64,000 bases of DNA from contig CAUYUJ010015516.1 in the NCBI GenBank assembly GCA_963575745.1, positions 237,645 through 301,644 of the forward strand, written 5' to 3'. The notes below the pieces were generated by a model, which was not told where the DNA came from, did not search any database, and saw nothing but the letters and a program-made list of their open reading frames with translations. This document shows positions 22,807 through 33,298 of this stretch, piece by piece. This DNA is from Prorocentrum cordatum. Its lineage: Eukaryota > Sar > Dinophyceae > Prorocentrales > Prorocentraceae. Position numbers and translations under genes: made by a program. The number at the start of each line of letters is the position of its first letter. The stretch's first letter is position 1.

Positions 22807-22972
22807 CTCGCTCGCCTCGCGCGCAGACTGTAGGACGCAGGGGACGTCGGCGGCGGAACTCTGAAAGTTTTGTGGGTGTGCGGGCGGGCCCGCCCGCACA
22901 CCCGCAAAGCTTTCAGAGTCCCGCCCCCGACGGCCCCTACGTCCAACAGTCCGCGCGCTCGGCTCGCTCGCC
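22807..22972. mobile_element. Large imperfect palindrome at mosaic edge
   Basis: Two ~80-bp arms fold on the centre GCGGGCGGGCCCGCCCGC near 22,892. Pairs include ACTCTGAAAG with CTTTCAGAGT and CGCGCAGACTGT with ACAGTCCGCGCG. Size and shape fit a foldback/MITE-type element. No transposase is seen. Confidence 0.7.
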
Positions 22973-22980
22973 CCGGACCC

Positions 22981-23165
22981 CTCCGGAAAGGGGGGGAGGG
23001 GGGTGGAGGGGTTCCGACCCCCCCCCCCTTTCAAAGGGGGGGGGGGGGGGTTCGACCCCCCCCCCCCTTAAAGGGGGGGAGGGGGGGGGGGGTTCTCGGA
23101 CCCCCCCCCCCCTGAAGGGGGGGAGGGGGGGGGGGGTCCCTGGAGCCCCCCCCCCTTTTGTATTC
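22981..23165. repeat. Alternating C and G tracts
   Basis: Four successive C-tract/G-tract pairs of 9-15 bases, each able to form a hairpin or quadruplex, in ~50-bp units with TTC(T)CGGACC between. Tract lengths are probably unreliable in the assembly. Confidence 0.85.
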
Positions 23166-23650
23166 AAGGTGATCCACTGGCGCTCTTTCCCCAGGAGGCC
23201 CCCAAGAGGCCTCCGAATGGCCCCATATGGTCGCCATCCCGTCCCCGATGCTCACCCGCATTCCCCGTCACTCCCGGCGCTCCCTCCCTCCCTGACCCCT
23301 CCTCCGCCACCTCCTCCTCCTCCTCCTCGTCTCCCGTTCCCCTCCCTTCCCTCTGTATTGTCCCCTGCCCCCTTCCCTCACTGTCTCCCTCACTGACTCC
23401 CTCGCTGACTCCATCCTTCCGTCGCTCCTTTCCCTTCCCTCCCGCAATTATCTCCCGCTTTCCCTCCCCGCAATTATCTCTCCGCTAGGATGCGCTAAGG
23501 CCCCCACGTTCCGTCGCCGCCGCCAGCCAGGCGAGGGACAAGGTGGATCGTGGAGCCATCCTCCAGGAAACAGTGGCGAAGCAGCGAACCAGGACAGAAA
23601 AGCGCATTGCAATACATGTGGACACTGGCCGACAGCGAGGGAGAGAGGGA
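23166..23650. other. Pyrimidine-rich spacer, no gene seen
   Basis: CCT/CTCC-rich sequence with short repeats such as TCCCTCACTGACTCCCTC. No coding region is supported. Confidence 0.4.
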
Positions 23651-23662
23651 GAGACAGAGAAG

Positions 23663-23710
<48 letters not shown>

Positions 23711-23803
23711 TGCAGGCAGGCAGACAGACAGACAGGCAGACCGACAGACAGAAAGACAATCAAACAACCACCCAAGCAAAGAGAGAGAGAGAGAGAGAGA
23801 GAG
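23651..23803. repeat. (GACA)n and (GA)n microsatellites
   Basis: GACA tetranucleotides with a few GGCA variants run about 23,663-23,757, followed by GA repeats to 23,801. Confidence 0.93.
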
Positions 23804-24009
23804 CCAAGAGAAACGGAACGAAACGCACATGCGGGCAGTCGCCCCAGCCCCTGACGGGCGGACCGTGCGAGGCCTGTGTCTTGCAAAAGCGGCGGGTACA
23901 TCAACAACTTACTCAGGATATTGGTGTCGGTGCCAGAGAACGTGCGGATGGCGTCGTAACGATGCTCAGATTGCTCCCGCTAGTCTGTTGTGGGTTGTAG
24001 CCCAACGAA

Positions 24010-24095
24010 ACCAGCGGTGGCGACGCTGGTTTACAAGGAAACGCAAAACGGGGAAAACGGGCGAAGGGTAGCGGTATTGGTACCATTTCCCCCTC
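24010..24095. repeat. Diverged copy of the GGTACC-ended dispersed repeat (M6)
   Basis: Contains ACCAGCGGTGGCGACG and a right end AACGGGCGAAGGGTAGCGG plus TATTGGTACCATTTCCCC, matching the right half of the copies at 57.3, 59.7 and 61.3 kb. Confidence 0.5.
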
Positions 24096-24356
24096 TGAGG
24101 GGGTGAGGGAGGTGGTGGTTGTGTATATTTGTGGGCCCTTCAATTTCAGCGTCTTAGCTGTAGACCGCATGAGGCACAGCGTCGCTCGCTCCCTCGCTTG
24201 CTTCCCGAATCGAGGCGGCCGGGAGCGGGGCGTCCAAGAGGGGGGGCGCAAATACGCGGCACAGGGCGGGGGGTGCTCGGGACGTATTCAAATAAGAAGA
24301 GGCGCCATACAAACTGGAAGATTTCATGGCCCCCGCCATGATATCCAGCGCCCTAG

Positions 24357-24537
24357 TCTTAGGTCGGGCGTGTCCCCCTACAGGGGAATTTTCGACGAAA
24401 AATAAAAAATACTTACAACATACTCCAACATTGTCAAAAACTACTCCAAAAATAGTCCCCCGACTATTTTTGGACTAGTGTTGTGGTATTCTTATTTTTC
24501 GTCGAAAATCCCCCTGTAGGGGGACAGGCCCGACTTA
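24357..24537. mobile_element. Foldback element with ~55-bp inverted repeats
   Basis: The left arm (24,357-24,418) and right arm (24,476-24,537) are near-perfect reverse complements, with GTCCCCCTACAGGGG and TTTTCGACGAAAAATAA in both. The centre holds a second hairpin, CCAAAAATAGTC against GACTATTTTTGG, so the whole element folds on itself. The ends read CTTAG and CTTAA, compatible with a TTAA-like target but not proof. It is AT-rich in a GC-rich setting, which suggests insertion. Confidence 0.85.
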
Positions 24538-24689
24538 ACCCCAGTCATCACCCCCTCTTTGTCGACCCCGACTTCAGGCGGTCCTCCAGGCCGCAGTCTG
24601 CGAGCGTCTGCTCCGGCTGCAGGCTCTGGCCGCCGAAGACCGCGGCGGCGGCGAAGCCCAAGCTCCCCACGGTGCTCCCGGCCTCGGGA

Positions 24690-24835
24690 GGGGGAGGAGG
24701 AGGAGGAGGAGGAGGAGGAGGAGGAGGAGGAGGAGGAGGAGGAGGAGGAGGTGGAGGAGGAGGAGGAGGAGGAAGAGGAGGAGGAAGAGGGGAAGGGGGA
24801 GGAGGACGAGGAGGAGGAGGAGGAGGAGGAGGGCG
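24690..24835. repeat. (GGA)n microsatellite
   Basis: GGA repeats with AGA, GTG and GAC interruptions, open in all frames. Confidence 0.93.
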
Positions 24836-26635
24836 GGGCTGCCGCAGCCCTTGGGAGGAAGCCCGTGCTGCGCGATGACCCACGCTGGCAAGGCTTCGGG
24901 CTGCGCACAAATAGCCCCTCCAGGCACAGTCCCGCCAGGCCCCCCCGAGTGGGCCCCCGGCTGGCCTCCAGCAGCGCCCGGGAGCCTATGCAGGCCAGCT
25001 GGGACTTCCTCGGGCAGCCTGTTGAGGCCAGCCGGGACTGCAAGCGGGAGCTGCCTGAGTGTGCAGCCCGAAGTCTTACCAGCGTGATCACCCAGATGAC
25101 TTTTGTACTCTGGGCTTCAACGGCAATCGCTGAGTTGGCATCGGAGGCCTCACTTCAGAGCATCGTTGGACATAGCAGTAGTTGGGACATATTGGCATAC
25201 ATTCGTTCTGGCAAGCATGTCACAGACGTGGGCTTGCACACGCTCCTGCAAGCCAATTATCACATATCTGCCACCGTGCCGTAAGCTTGGGATGGAAGGC
25301 CCTCAAATTCTGACGAATCATCAGTATTGAATCCGCCGGCCCTGTCGGCGTGTGCGAGGGGCTCCTGGGATGATCGTCCTGCACGACTATTTAGCTACGA
25401 AAGAAGCCTCGCCAACCATGCAATCGAACTACGATTTCCTCTGTCACCAGAAATACAAACCAGCCCTCTCGTCGGAGGGGGTTCACCCTGCACCACCACC
25501 TCCCCAGAGGTAAAAAAGACAAGGATTTCGCGAGGTGTGACCGTACCTGATGTTGCCCCAATGACATACAAGATGGCGCAGTATGGCTCCAGCTGGCCTC
25601 CAACATGGATCCAAGAGGCCCCCCGACTGTGCGTGGCGGGCAGGTGTCACGCTGGCATACCCAGCTGATGTGAACTTACGTGTTGTCGCCACTCGATTGA
25701 GGGTTGTGTGCTTTCAGTGACAGGCTTTGGTTTGAGTTTACTTGGATCCGCGGCGGACATGGCTCGCGCTGTCGCAGTCAGCTGAAGCTGTGATAACAAT
25801 AGATGTGCAGCTGCTACGTGTTTCCAATTGCCGCTGTGTGTCGCTGTGATCTGATATTTGTTGCCGGTTGGTATTCTCTTCGCGACTCTTGTGGCAAATA
25901 TCTACAGGGGCCTATAGTGCACCCGGCTCGACAAATGCAGCATCAACATGGGGTCGAGGTCGTCGGTCGCGATCTTTCGTAATGTGGCATTTTGTTCGCA
26001 ACGTCGGATCATGTCGGATCTCAGGGCTGCCCCACATGGCAGGAGCCCGAATTTTTCATTGCTCGCGGTAACGCCCGCGACCGGACCACGCCCGGCCCCA
26101 CCTCCCCCCCCTTTGTCACGCTACGATTCGCGCCAGCGCAGTCTAGGAATGTTTAAGAATTCCAATTCCCAGACGGCGCCCGCGCGAATCGCGACGTGAC
26201 CGGCCCACTCCCCCCTCCATCCCCCCTCGGTCACGCCCGCTATCGCCAGGTGGTTTACAAGAAACTGTCTCCAGCGTGCGACACGACATGGTCGCGTCAT
26301 GAATACCCCAGGGACTACAGTTGACACGCCGGCGTCGCGCCGCGCTCCGAGGCAAAACGTTCAGCACGGTGGTCCTCCGATGTTAAGGTAATATTTCACG
26401 AGACACGGCCGCGTTTCGAAATAAGTCCAAGGACGATCTGTTCGGAATCCCGAGCAGTCTCCCCCTCAATCTCCCCCCAATCATTGCACTCCAAAACGAG
26501 AACCGCTCCGCGCTTCCCGGTCGGACACTAAAGGGGGTCTGTTCGGCGCCCCCAGCCGATTCTCCCCCTCAGAACTCCCACTCTGAAGAGAAACACTTCG
26601 CGCCTCCCGTCAACTATGCTTCCGCGCACGGGAGG
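24836..26635. other. Spacer without a recognised gene
   Basis: About 1.8 kb of mixed sequence. The longest + frame that leaves the GGA tract continues to 25,284 (ending ...LLQANYHISATVP), but its start lies in the microsatellite and no domain is recognisable. At 26,070-26,250 a loose direct repeat of GTCACGCCCG / CCCCCC phrases occurs. A short exon cannot be excluded. Confidence 0.35.
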
Positions 26636-26639
26636 CTGC

Positions 26640-27286
26640 TATCCATTGTACAAACGAATCGCCCCGGGCTCGCGAGATCACGAGCATGCGCAATCCGCGC
26701 TTCCGAGGCCACAATCCCTCACACGAAAATGGGTCCGCGCTCGCGAGGCCACGACCCATTGTATGAAATAATTTGTCCACGCCATCGAGGCCACGAACCC
26801 ATACAACAAACAAAGAATCCGCACCTCCGAGGCCACAATCCTTCCTTGGAGCAGACAGCAACTCCGCGCCCCCGAGGCCCCGACCCCGCAGAACACATGA
26901 AGGATCTGCGCCTCCGACGACGCCACAACTCCTAATCTAGAATGATGGGCCCGTGCTCCCCAGGCCACAACAGGCCACAATCCTCAGCAACGAGAACTAC
27001 AGCCGAAAAGCTGTCACAAGGAACCCTAAAGAAGGAGCGAGGCCTCGTTTCTCCATAAGTTGAACTTCGATTTCCCCATGAAATACCTCATTAAAATAAA
27101 GACAAACTGTAACTCGATGAAAGAACACTGAACCACTCCCAAACGAAAAGGGTTCCTCCTTCAGAGGCCCGACTGCATGGGTGCGTGCCTGCGAATTCAC
27201 GAGCCCTAAGACAACAGACGGTTGGTTTGCGCCTCCGAAGCCGGGATCCCTTGTACAAGGCGATGGGCCCACGATTAGAAGAAAAA
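26640..27286. repeat. ~43-bp spaced direct-repeat array, left part
   Basis: A conserved core, roughly CCGCGCCTCCGAGGCCACAA, recurs near 26,665, 26,695, 26,732, 26,776, 26,818, 26,861, 26,905 and 26,948 with 37-44 bp spacing. The ~20 bp between cores differ from unit to unit. A further core is at 27,228. The stretch 26,985-27,180 lacks clear cores. Confidence 0.75.
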
Positions 27287-27460
27287 ACACTGCCTAAACA
27301 TAAACTGTTGGCGCTCCGCGCGGATTTCTTGGATCTGCGCTGGACCCCCCTCCCTGGCGAGCGGAGCGCGCCAGGGGCGGCGCTGGAGGCGCTGCCGGGC
27401 GGGGCCCAGCGCGGATCCAAGAAATCCGCGCGGAGCTCCGAAAATTCATGTGTATGCCGT
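27287..27460. mobile_element. MITE-like element N1
   Basis: Long terminal inverted repeats: left CGCTCCGCGCGGATTTC, right GAAATCCGCGCGGAGC, with GATC-CAAG neighbours and outer CATAAACTG / CATGTGTATG edges. It interrupts the 43-bp array, which resumes at 27,470. Copies N2 and N3 lie at 58.6 and 63.5 kb. Confidence 0.75.
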
Positions 27461-27690
27461 TTTTCTTTTTCGACCGATCCCGAGGCCACGATCCCTCGTT
27501 TTCCAAAGATGGGCCGCGCCCTCGGAACCATGATCCCCGGTATACGAAGGATATGCCCGCGCCTTCGAGGGTCACGGAAGCCTCGCTCAACAGAAGACAG
27601 CCCACGCCTCCGAGGCCACGACCCCTCAGAGAGCACAAGGACCGATCGCGAGCCCCCGAGGTCACGATCCCCTGCAAAACTGCTACAACA
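27461..27690. repeat. ~43-bp spaced direct-repeat array, right part
   Basis: Cores near 27,478, 27,511, 27,556, 27,603 and 27,640, again 33-47 bp apart with differing intervals. An isolated related core is at 27,870. Confidence 0.72.
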
Positions 27691-27749
27691 GGAACTCGAC
27701 CACCAGAAGCCTTCCGCAAGAAACCCAGCCTTGAGCCTCCAAGAGGTCC

Positions 27750-27872
27750 ACTGTGTCTGGGTGTGGGGAAGTCACGCATTACGTGGGGAAACCATCGAGA
27801 CCCAAGAACCCAGGGCACCCTGGAGGCAAGCAGGGCGTTTCTTGGCAGGGGTCTCCACTGTAATGGGTCTGT
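27750..27872. repeat. Dispersed ~120-bp repeat R1
   Basis: Matches 59,219-59,330, including CCCAGGGCACCCTGGAGG and GCAAGCAGGG. The core is palindromic: CCAAGAAcCCCAG... pairs with ...GTTTCTTGG. Confidence 0.7.
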
Positions 27873-28060
27873 GCGCCGGGGGTCACGATTCCTCGTAATA
27901 AAGCTGTGGGTTCGCGCTTCGAGCCCGCCAGGCACCCGGCCCGCCTGCCGAACAGCCAGCAAGCTTGCCCACCGGTCCCTCGGCCAACCAGCGGGCCAGC
28001 AAAACCTCCCAACCGTCCGTCCACCCAGACAACCAGCAAGGCAAACAGTCGAGGTGCCAG

Positions 28061-28240
28061 CCTTCGGCGGCGAGCGAGGGGGGAAGTGGGAAGGAGAAGG
28101 CCTTCTCAGAAGCCTTCTGAGAAATCCTCTGCGTCTTCGAGGAAGGCTTCGAAATCTTCTCAGAGGGCCAGGGGACTTCCGAGCCTTCTGAGAAGGCCCG
28201 CCCCTTCTCACTTCCCCTCCCCCCGGCTCGCCGCCGAAGC
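28061..28240. mobile_element. Foldback element F1 (CTTCTCAGAAGG family)
   Basis: Terminal inverted repeats CTTCGGCGGCGAGCGAGG and CCCGGCTCGCCGCCGAAG enclose further inverted phrases (GAAGTGGGAAGGAGAAGG / CCTTCTCACTTCCCC) and several CTTCTGAGAAG words. Related copies: F2, F3, and a weaker F4. Confidence 0.8.
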
Positions 28241-28309
28241 AAGCTCACCCAGCCTCCTCCCCACTGGCTCTGGGGAGGCCACAGAGGAACCCACACTGCT
28301 GCTCCCTGG

Positions 28310-28437
28310 ACCTCTCCAGGGGTGCGTTCTGTCCAGGATTTCGAGGCGAATCCGGCGGTGCCGACGAGGGCCTCCCAGGAGGCCCCCCAAAGGGGGAAAG
28401 CGAGGGAAAGGTCGCGGCATGGGCACCTTTTCCCCCC
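28310..28437. repeat. GGTACC-ended dispersed repeat M1 (left end lost)
   Basis: Shares GATTTCGAGGCGAATCC, GGTG-CGACGAGGGCCTCCCAGG and a right end GGGCACCTTTTCCCC with the copies at 57-61 kb. Confidence 0.7.
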
Positions 28438-28564
28438 TATCGCCCGCCGCCGACCGCGGAAGGTCCCCACGGACAGGCGGCCTTCTGTCTCAAGTGGGCA
28501 CAGGCAGCGGCCAAACCAGCCGCGAGTCCTGTTCAGAATGAGCAGGGAGTGCCGTCGGTCTTTG

Positions 28565-28780
28565 CCAGAGTGAGGGGGGCGAACGGTCATTCACTGTCCC
28601 TGGATGCGTGGCTGAAGTGAAGCTCCGCGACGCGGATTGTTGTTATCGTCGTCGTCCCACCCGCGACCCTGCCCGCGACCCACCCGCGACTCACCCGCGA
28701 CCGACCGACCCGCGACCCACCCGCGACCCACCCGCGACCAACCCCGCGCCCGCCCCCTCACTCTTGTCCGCGACTGCGGG
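28565..28780 (+). repeat. Dispersed element end with CCCGCGACCCA minisatellite (copy 1)
   Basis: Starts AGAGTGAGGGGGGCGAAC, continues GGTCATTCACTGTCCC and GTGGCTGAAGT, then a minisatellite of ~11-bp CCCGCGACCCA units (28,655-28,755). The same sequence in reverse complement lies at 33,928-34,770. The conserved end would read MTVRPPHS on one strand in both copies, but neither frame extends to a shared protein. Confidence 0.75.
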
Positions 28781-28862
28781 GTGCTGCATACCCATTACTT
28801 CCGTCCCGTTCCGACCTTCCCGAGTCTCACTTCTCCACGGGCTCGCCGCCGAAGCTGACTAC

Positions 28863-29030
28863 CTACCAGACCACCCCAACCTAACCCGAAGACCTGAATT
28901 TCGGGTTGGGGCGGGTACGGGCTCCACACGTGATTCTTTATATGTTCCCCGACCCTCCACACTGGAAATGGAGGGCAAATCGGGGCCTTCAGGTTGGGTT
29001 GGGGTGGTTTGGTGGGCGGTGAGAAGCCTG
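28863..29030. mobile_element. Foldback sequence with ACCACCCCAACC arms
   Basis: ACCACCCCAACCTAACCCG on the left pairs with the GGTTGGGTTGGGGTGG region (about 28,993-29,012) on the right. A small inner hairpin CCCTCCACACTGGAAATGGAGGG lies near 28,955. Its edges are unclear. Confidence 0.5.
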
Positions 29031-29196
29031 CCCACCGATCAACCAACCAACCGACCAACCCAATCGACCCAGCCGTGCGGACCATCGGCCGCGGGGGCGC
29101 TGGCGGCAGAGGGCCGAGCCCTCCTCGGGCATCAAGAGGGCCCGTCCAGACCGCACGGGCCGCTGAAAGGGCATGCTGTCCCTTGCGCAGGCTGCA

Positions 29197-29400
29197 CTTC
29201 GGCGGCGAGCGAAGGGGGGAAACCAGAAGGGGCGGCCTTCTCAGAGGGCTCGGAAGCCCCCCAACCTTCTGAGAAATGTTCTGTGCCCCCCCGGAAGACA
29301 CAACCAAACTTCTCAGAAAGCGCGAGGGCGTATGAGAAGTCCCGCCGCATTCTGAGAAGGCCTTTTCCGTCTCACTTCCCGCGCTCGCTCGCCGCCGAGC
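29197..29400. mobile_element. Foldback element F2 (CTTCTCAGAAGG family)
   Basis: Ends CTTCGGCGGCGAGCGAAGG and CGCTCGCTCGCCGCCGAG. The interior carries CCTTCTCAGAG, CCTTCTGAGAAATG and TTCTGAGAAGGCC. Same family as F1 and F3. Confidence 0.8.
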
Positions 29401-29814
29401 AGTGGAACCCACATTCAGTGCACGCCTAAGTGGACCTGAACGAGGCGACACCGAAAGAGAGGAAATGGAGGGAGAAGTTGAATAACGACGTCGAGCAAGA
29501 GGTGAGGACAGGGCTTCTTTGGAGGAAAACAAACAGCGGCATTGAGCGCGAGGAGGAATGCCATGTGCCAGGTGAATGCTAAGTTTTTTTTTACATCTCG
29601 ACCATGCGGCAGCGATCCCAGGTTGAGGCGTGAGTCACATGGCAAACCTGTGGGCCTCAACCTTTTAACACTCAACGTGGGCATCGAAAGTTTGTGGCCG
29701 CGCACGGGGCCCAACCTGGGTGTATGAAGAACGGGAAAAATGTCATCGCGCTGTTGCGCGCACAGCCGAAGCATTACCGATTGTCCAGAAATATGGAAAC
29801 ATGTCCCGATCTAC
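29401..29814. other. No gene seen
   Basis: Mixed sequence between F2 and the ~95-bp tandem array, with only short frames and no domain. Confidence 0.4.
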
Positions 29815-31068
29815 CAAGGGCTCTGGTAGGACTGCGCTCCGCTGGACACTCTATAAGCCTCAAGAGAATGGCGGCCAATGCGCCATGCACAACTCAGGTA
29901 AGACCGCACCCCGCCGGACCCTACACAAGCTCAGGGAAGTGCGGGCAGCTGCGCAATTGACACCACCCACGGCGGTGACGTCTAGCCTGGGCCTGGTAAG
30001 ACCGCACCCCGTTGGATCCCTCATGAACGACATTTGCACAATTTGCACGACCAACGATGCGAGGTTTAGTTTGGGACTCGGTTAGACTGCGCCACGCTGG
30101 ACCTCCACCAGCTGACGAAAATGGCGACGGTGGCACAATTCGCATGGTCCGAAAGGGTGGAATCTCTTTTGGGTAAGGAAAAAGGCGCGCGCCGCTACAG
30201 AACCCCCAACAAACTGACGAACATCGATACCACTGCAAAATACACACCACCCACGGAAGTAAGGTTTTTTTGGGGTCTCTGTAAAACTTCACCACACTCA
30301 GCTGGGCCTTCAAAAGCTAATGAAACTGTGAACACTTCCCCGGTAAGCACCATACGCGACGGCGAAGACTACGTAGGTCTGGGTAAGATCGCACCCTGTT
30401 GGATCCCCCAAGAACTCGCACAAGTGGCGGCACATTTCGCACCAAACAATTTCAAGGTCTGGTTCGGTGTCGGCGAGATCGCACTCAGCTGGAAGCGCCA
30501 CGAGCTCACGAAAGTGCGGCCCACTGCGCGATCGACGCCACGCACGGCAGGGAATTCTAGCTTGGGTCGGGGCAAGACGCCCCTCCCCCGCTGGATCCCC
30601 CATGAGCTTCCGCAAGTGGTGACATTTGCGAAGCTTGCACCACCAATGAGGCGAGGTCTAACTTGGGTCTCTGTGAGACCGCACCCCGCTGGACCTCCCA
30701 AAAGCTGGCGACAATGGTGACGGCGGGAGAATTTGCATGACCCGAAAGAACGACGGCTCGCTCGGGTCCAGGTGAAAGCGCGTTCCGCTTCAGGACCCCC
30801 GCAGGCCCAATAAAATGGCGACCAAGGTTGGAGGCTGGGGCATGAGCACCAGCACTAAAACAGGGGGGTGCGTCTGCCTGGGGAGGATGATCATAGATTT
30901 CGGTGTCGGCTGTAATCTTTCGGCTACCTAGAAGCCCGAAGCTTACCACCATCATCGAGATCAGGATCATCTTCCTTCGGTGGAGGCACACCGCCCATAA
31001 TGGTGTCGGTGTCAACCTCTAGGCATCGGAGATTGCGCAGTACACGCCACCCACGGAGGTGATGTCGC
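29815..31068. repeat. ~95-bp degenerate tandem array, left part
   Basis: A phrase like GGTAAGACCGCACCCCGCTGG recurs about every 87-105 bp (29,832; 29,907; 29,996; 30,083; 30,178; 30,280; 30,383; 30,474; 30,572; 30,673; 30,770). Each is followed by an AGCTC...GTGCGG...TTGCGCAATT...CACCACCCACGG block. The last unit ends ...CACGGAGGTGATGTCGC, where the LTR retrotransposon begins. The array resumes at 51,811. Confidence 0.82.
31064..31068. repeat. Target-site duplication GTCGC, left copy
   Basis: Five bases directly outside the left LTR, repeated at 51,811-51,815 directly outside the right LTR. Five bp is the usual target duplication of copia elements. Confidence 0.75.
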
Positions 31069-31400
31069 AGTCCCTTCCCTGGATATTCATAATCCCTGCA
31101 ATACGTCCCGATGAGATCTCATGGTCAGTGGGCTCCGCAGATGACATGGGTTAAAAGGGATAGTGCCGTCGAGCATACACTAGGGCGACATTGAAGGGAG
31201 GAGGCCGGCCCGCAGGCCGACGCACGCGCGCGCGCCGCAAGCTCGCTCCTTTTACCACTTCTCTAGAGCCAATATATGTGTATATATATATATATATAGT
31301 TGCGGGAGCAGAGCAAGTCAACGCAGCAGGCGGACAGCGCGCGCAAGGAGAGAGAGCAGGCAGGGCAAAATAATAGTGGTGCGGAAAGGGTGCATTGACT
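31069..31400 (-). repeat. 3-prime LTR (left copy)
   Basis: Begins AGTC and ends GACT on +, a short terminal inverted repeat. Aligns with 51,498-51,810 at about 85% by eye, with blocks such as TCCCGATGAGAT, CATGGTCAGTGGG and GCAAGGAGAGAGAG identical. A TA microsatellite (31,277-31,299) has expanded here and is reduced to AGAATA in the other copy. The ends are not the usual TG...CA, so the exact limit could be a few bases inside. Confidence 0.88.
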
Positions 31401-31414
31401 CCCCCCGCGGCGGG
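31401..31414 (-). promoter_or_regulatory. Polypurine tract
   Basis: On the minus strand CCCGCCGCGGGGGG abuts the 3-prime LTR start AGTCAATGCA. The purine run directly before the LTR is where plus-strand DNA priming would occur in reverse transcription. The other LTR lacks this run outside it, as expected. Confidence 0.65.
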
Positions 31415-31460
31415 ATCCGTAGAGCCGCCCCGGCCCCCAACCCACCTGGCCTGCACGTAT

Positions 31461-32505
31461 TTACAGCCACCGGGGCGAACCCCAAAAAAACAGTTTACCG
31501 CTCGACGGTGGTTGCCAGGGGGCGGAAGGCCGAAGAAAACCGACGTTCCCAGCCTGAGCTAACATTTCCAACTCAGGCCTCAATGCCCATGCGCACGTGG
31601 TGCACCCGCTCCACGAAATAGTGCGGACCAGTATCAACTTTGTCGCACAGGTTCCATTGCGCACCATCACCTCCTCCATCGACCTCTCCACTCTCTCGAG
31701 TCATCCCAGGGATCGCTGTTGCTCCAGCGCCACTGGTTCTGGTCCCTGGAGGAGCTGTTCTCTCTTCTGCTCGAACCCCGGCCACTTGGCTCACTCTTTC
31801 CCTGGCCCTTCTCCGACGGTCTCGCCTTGGGCGACGGCGGCTGGGGCGGCGCCGGCATGGTACTTGGCGCCCCAGAGTCGCGCTGGAACTTGTCGTTGTA
31901 CTCATGCGGACTAAACCACAGCCATGTTTTGCGATGACTGGTGACTTGGTGATGCCGAGATATATGTACGTAGTATCCTAGAACTTCTCCATTGTCGGTC
32001 TTGTCTTCGCAATCAACGGACGCGTCGTGCACGCCGTCCATGGACGGCCCGGGGCCGTCGCCATCGCGCGCGCGGCCGCCAACGAGCTCGACGGCCCGGG
32101 GCCGTCGCCGCCGCGGGGTGGGTTCCTCAGTCCAAGACTCATCCGCCCGCGACCGGATTCTGTCATAATCGATCCAGCCGGCATTGGTGCCTGACGCGGC
32201 TGAGCCGGCAGACGCAGGAGCATAGGGAGCGGCCCGATGGGATTGCCTTCCACGTTGGAATTTTTGCCGCGATGCCGGGCGAGAGCATTGCTGAGTTCGC
32301 TGCCCCGAGGCGGCAGTGCCACGCGGGGTAATGCTGCCAGCGACTGGGGCAACAGCATCTGCTGGCGACTCGGCTGGGACTGTCTAGGTGGGATAGTTGG
32401 CTGGGCCACTCTCCTCCAGTTTCTTCTTAAGGCAACTGGTGATCCCAATAGCGCCATCAGTATTGAAGACTCCAAAAAGGCTGCTAGCGAGACAAATCTC
32501 GACAC
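31461..32505 (-). pseudogene. 3-terminal ORF remnants of the LTR element
   Basis: Three overlapping minus-strand frames (32,505-31,978; 32,041-31,667; 31,691-31,461) give mixed-composition peptides such as LGYYVHISRHHQVTSHRK and TWLWFSPHEYNDKF, followed by a Pro/Ser/Arg-rich stretch. Frame changes at about 32,010 and 31,680 suggest one older ORF broken by indels. No domain is recognised. A palindromic ACGGCCCGGGGCCGT occurs twice (about 32,045 and 32,093). Position next to the polypurine tract makes it the last ORF of the element. Confidence 0.4.
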
Positions 32506-33215
32506 TAAACTGGGGTTTCGCAGACGTGTGTATAAACAGCATAGCCGCTTGAATGCCTGAGCGATTCCGTCGCGCGGTCTCGGATACTTAATTTCCCAAT
32601 CCGTTGGTCCAAGTAAGAAGCAAATCGAATGTCTTTACAAAAACTCGGATCCAACAGTCCAGAACATAAGCATATTGCAAATCTTGGGGGGATTGCGGAT
32701 TGCGCTGCACCTCCTATCCCGGGAACGCAACGTTGATTCCCGCGGACATGAATAACAATATGACTTCTCGTACAGCTAACAGAACGCGCCCCCATTTTCC
32801 ATGCGTGGGGATGCGATCAAACGATTGGTCCCAAATTAGATCCACAAGCTCGTGTGGTCCTGGCGGCACGTCATGGATTAGGCCGGTGTCCAACGGGCTC
32901 GTATTTGGAACAATCGATAAGTATTCAATAGCAAAATTGTGTTGCAACTTGGATGGCGTCTGTCCTCTCGTAAGTTTCATTGTTGTAGTTGTGACCACAC
33001 ATGCAACCAGACATTGAAAATAAATCAAGCCAGAAAGGCAACGATCTATTCGGAATAAACAATGGATGTCGCTGTGCGATATGGTTAATGCATATGCCAT
33101 CCGACATCGCAGCCTTCTCTTCACGTTCCGAAACTACTTCATCACTGCTGCTTGGCCGGTGATACAGTTCAGCAGCGACTCGGAATTCGATGTCCCCTGG
33201 TGTAGCACCCCGCAA
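32506..33215 (-). pseudogene. Unrecognised minus-strand ORF remnant in LTR element
   Basis: Overlapping frames 33,215-32,925 and 33,124-32,714 contain phrases such as HDVPPGPHELVDLIWDQSF. No domain is recognised and the frame is broken. Probably part of the same post-RNase-H region as 34.8-41.7 kb. Confidence 0.3.
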
Positions 33216-33298
33216 GCGCGGATAAGAGTGAGGGGGCGGGCGCGGGCGACGCGGGCGTTGTCGAGCCGGCAGACATCGTGGCCCCCACCTTCCTTGTC

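Noticed and set aside
26640-27690. CRISPR array
   Set aside because: The cores are too degenerate, the intervals are too variable, no cas genes are present and the setting is eukaryotic.
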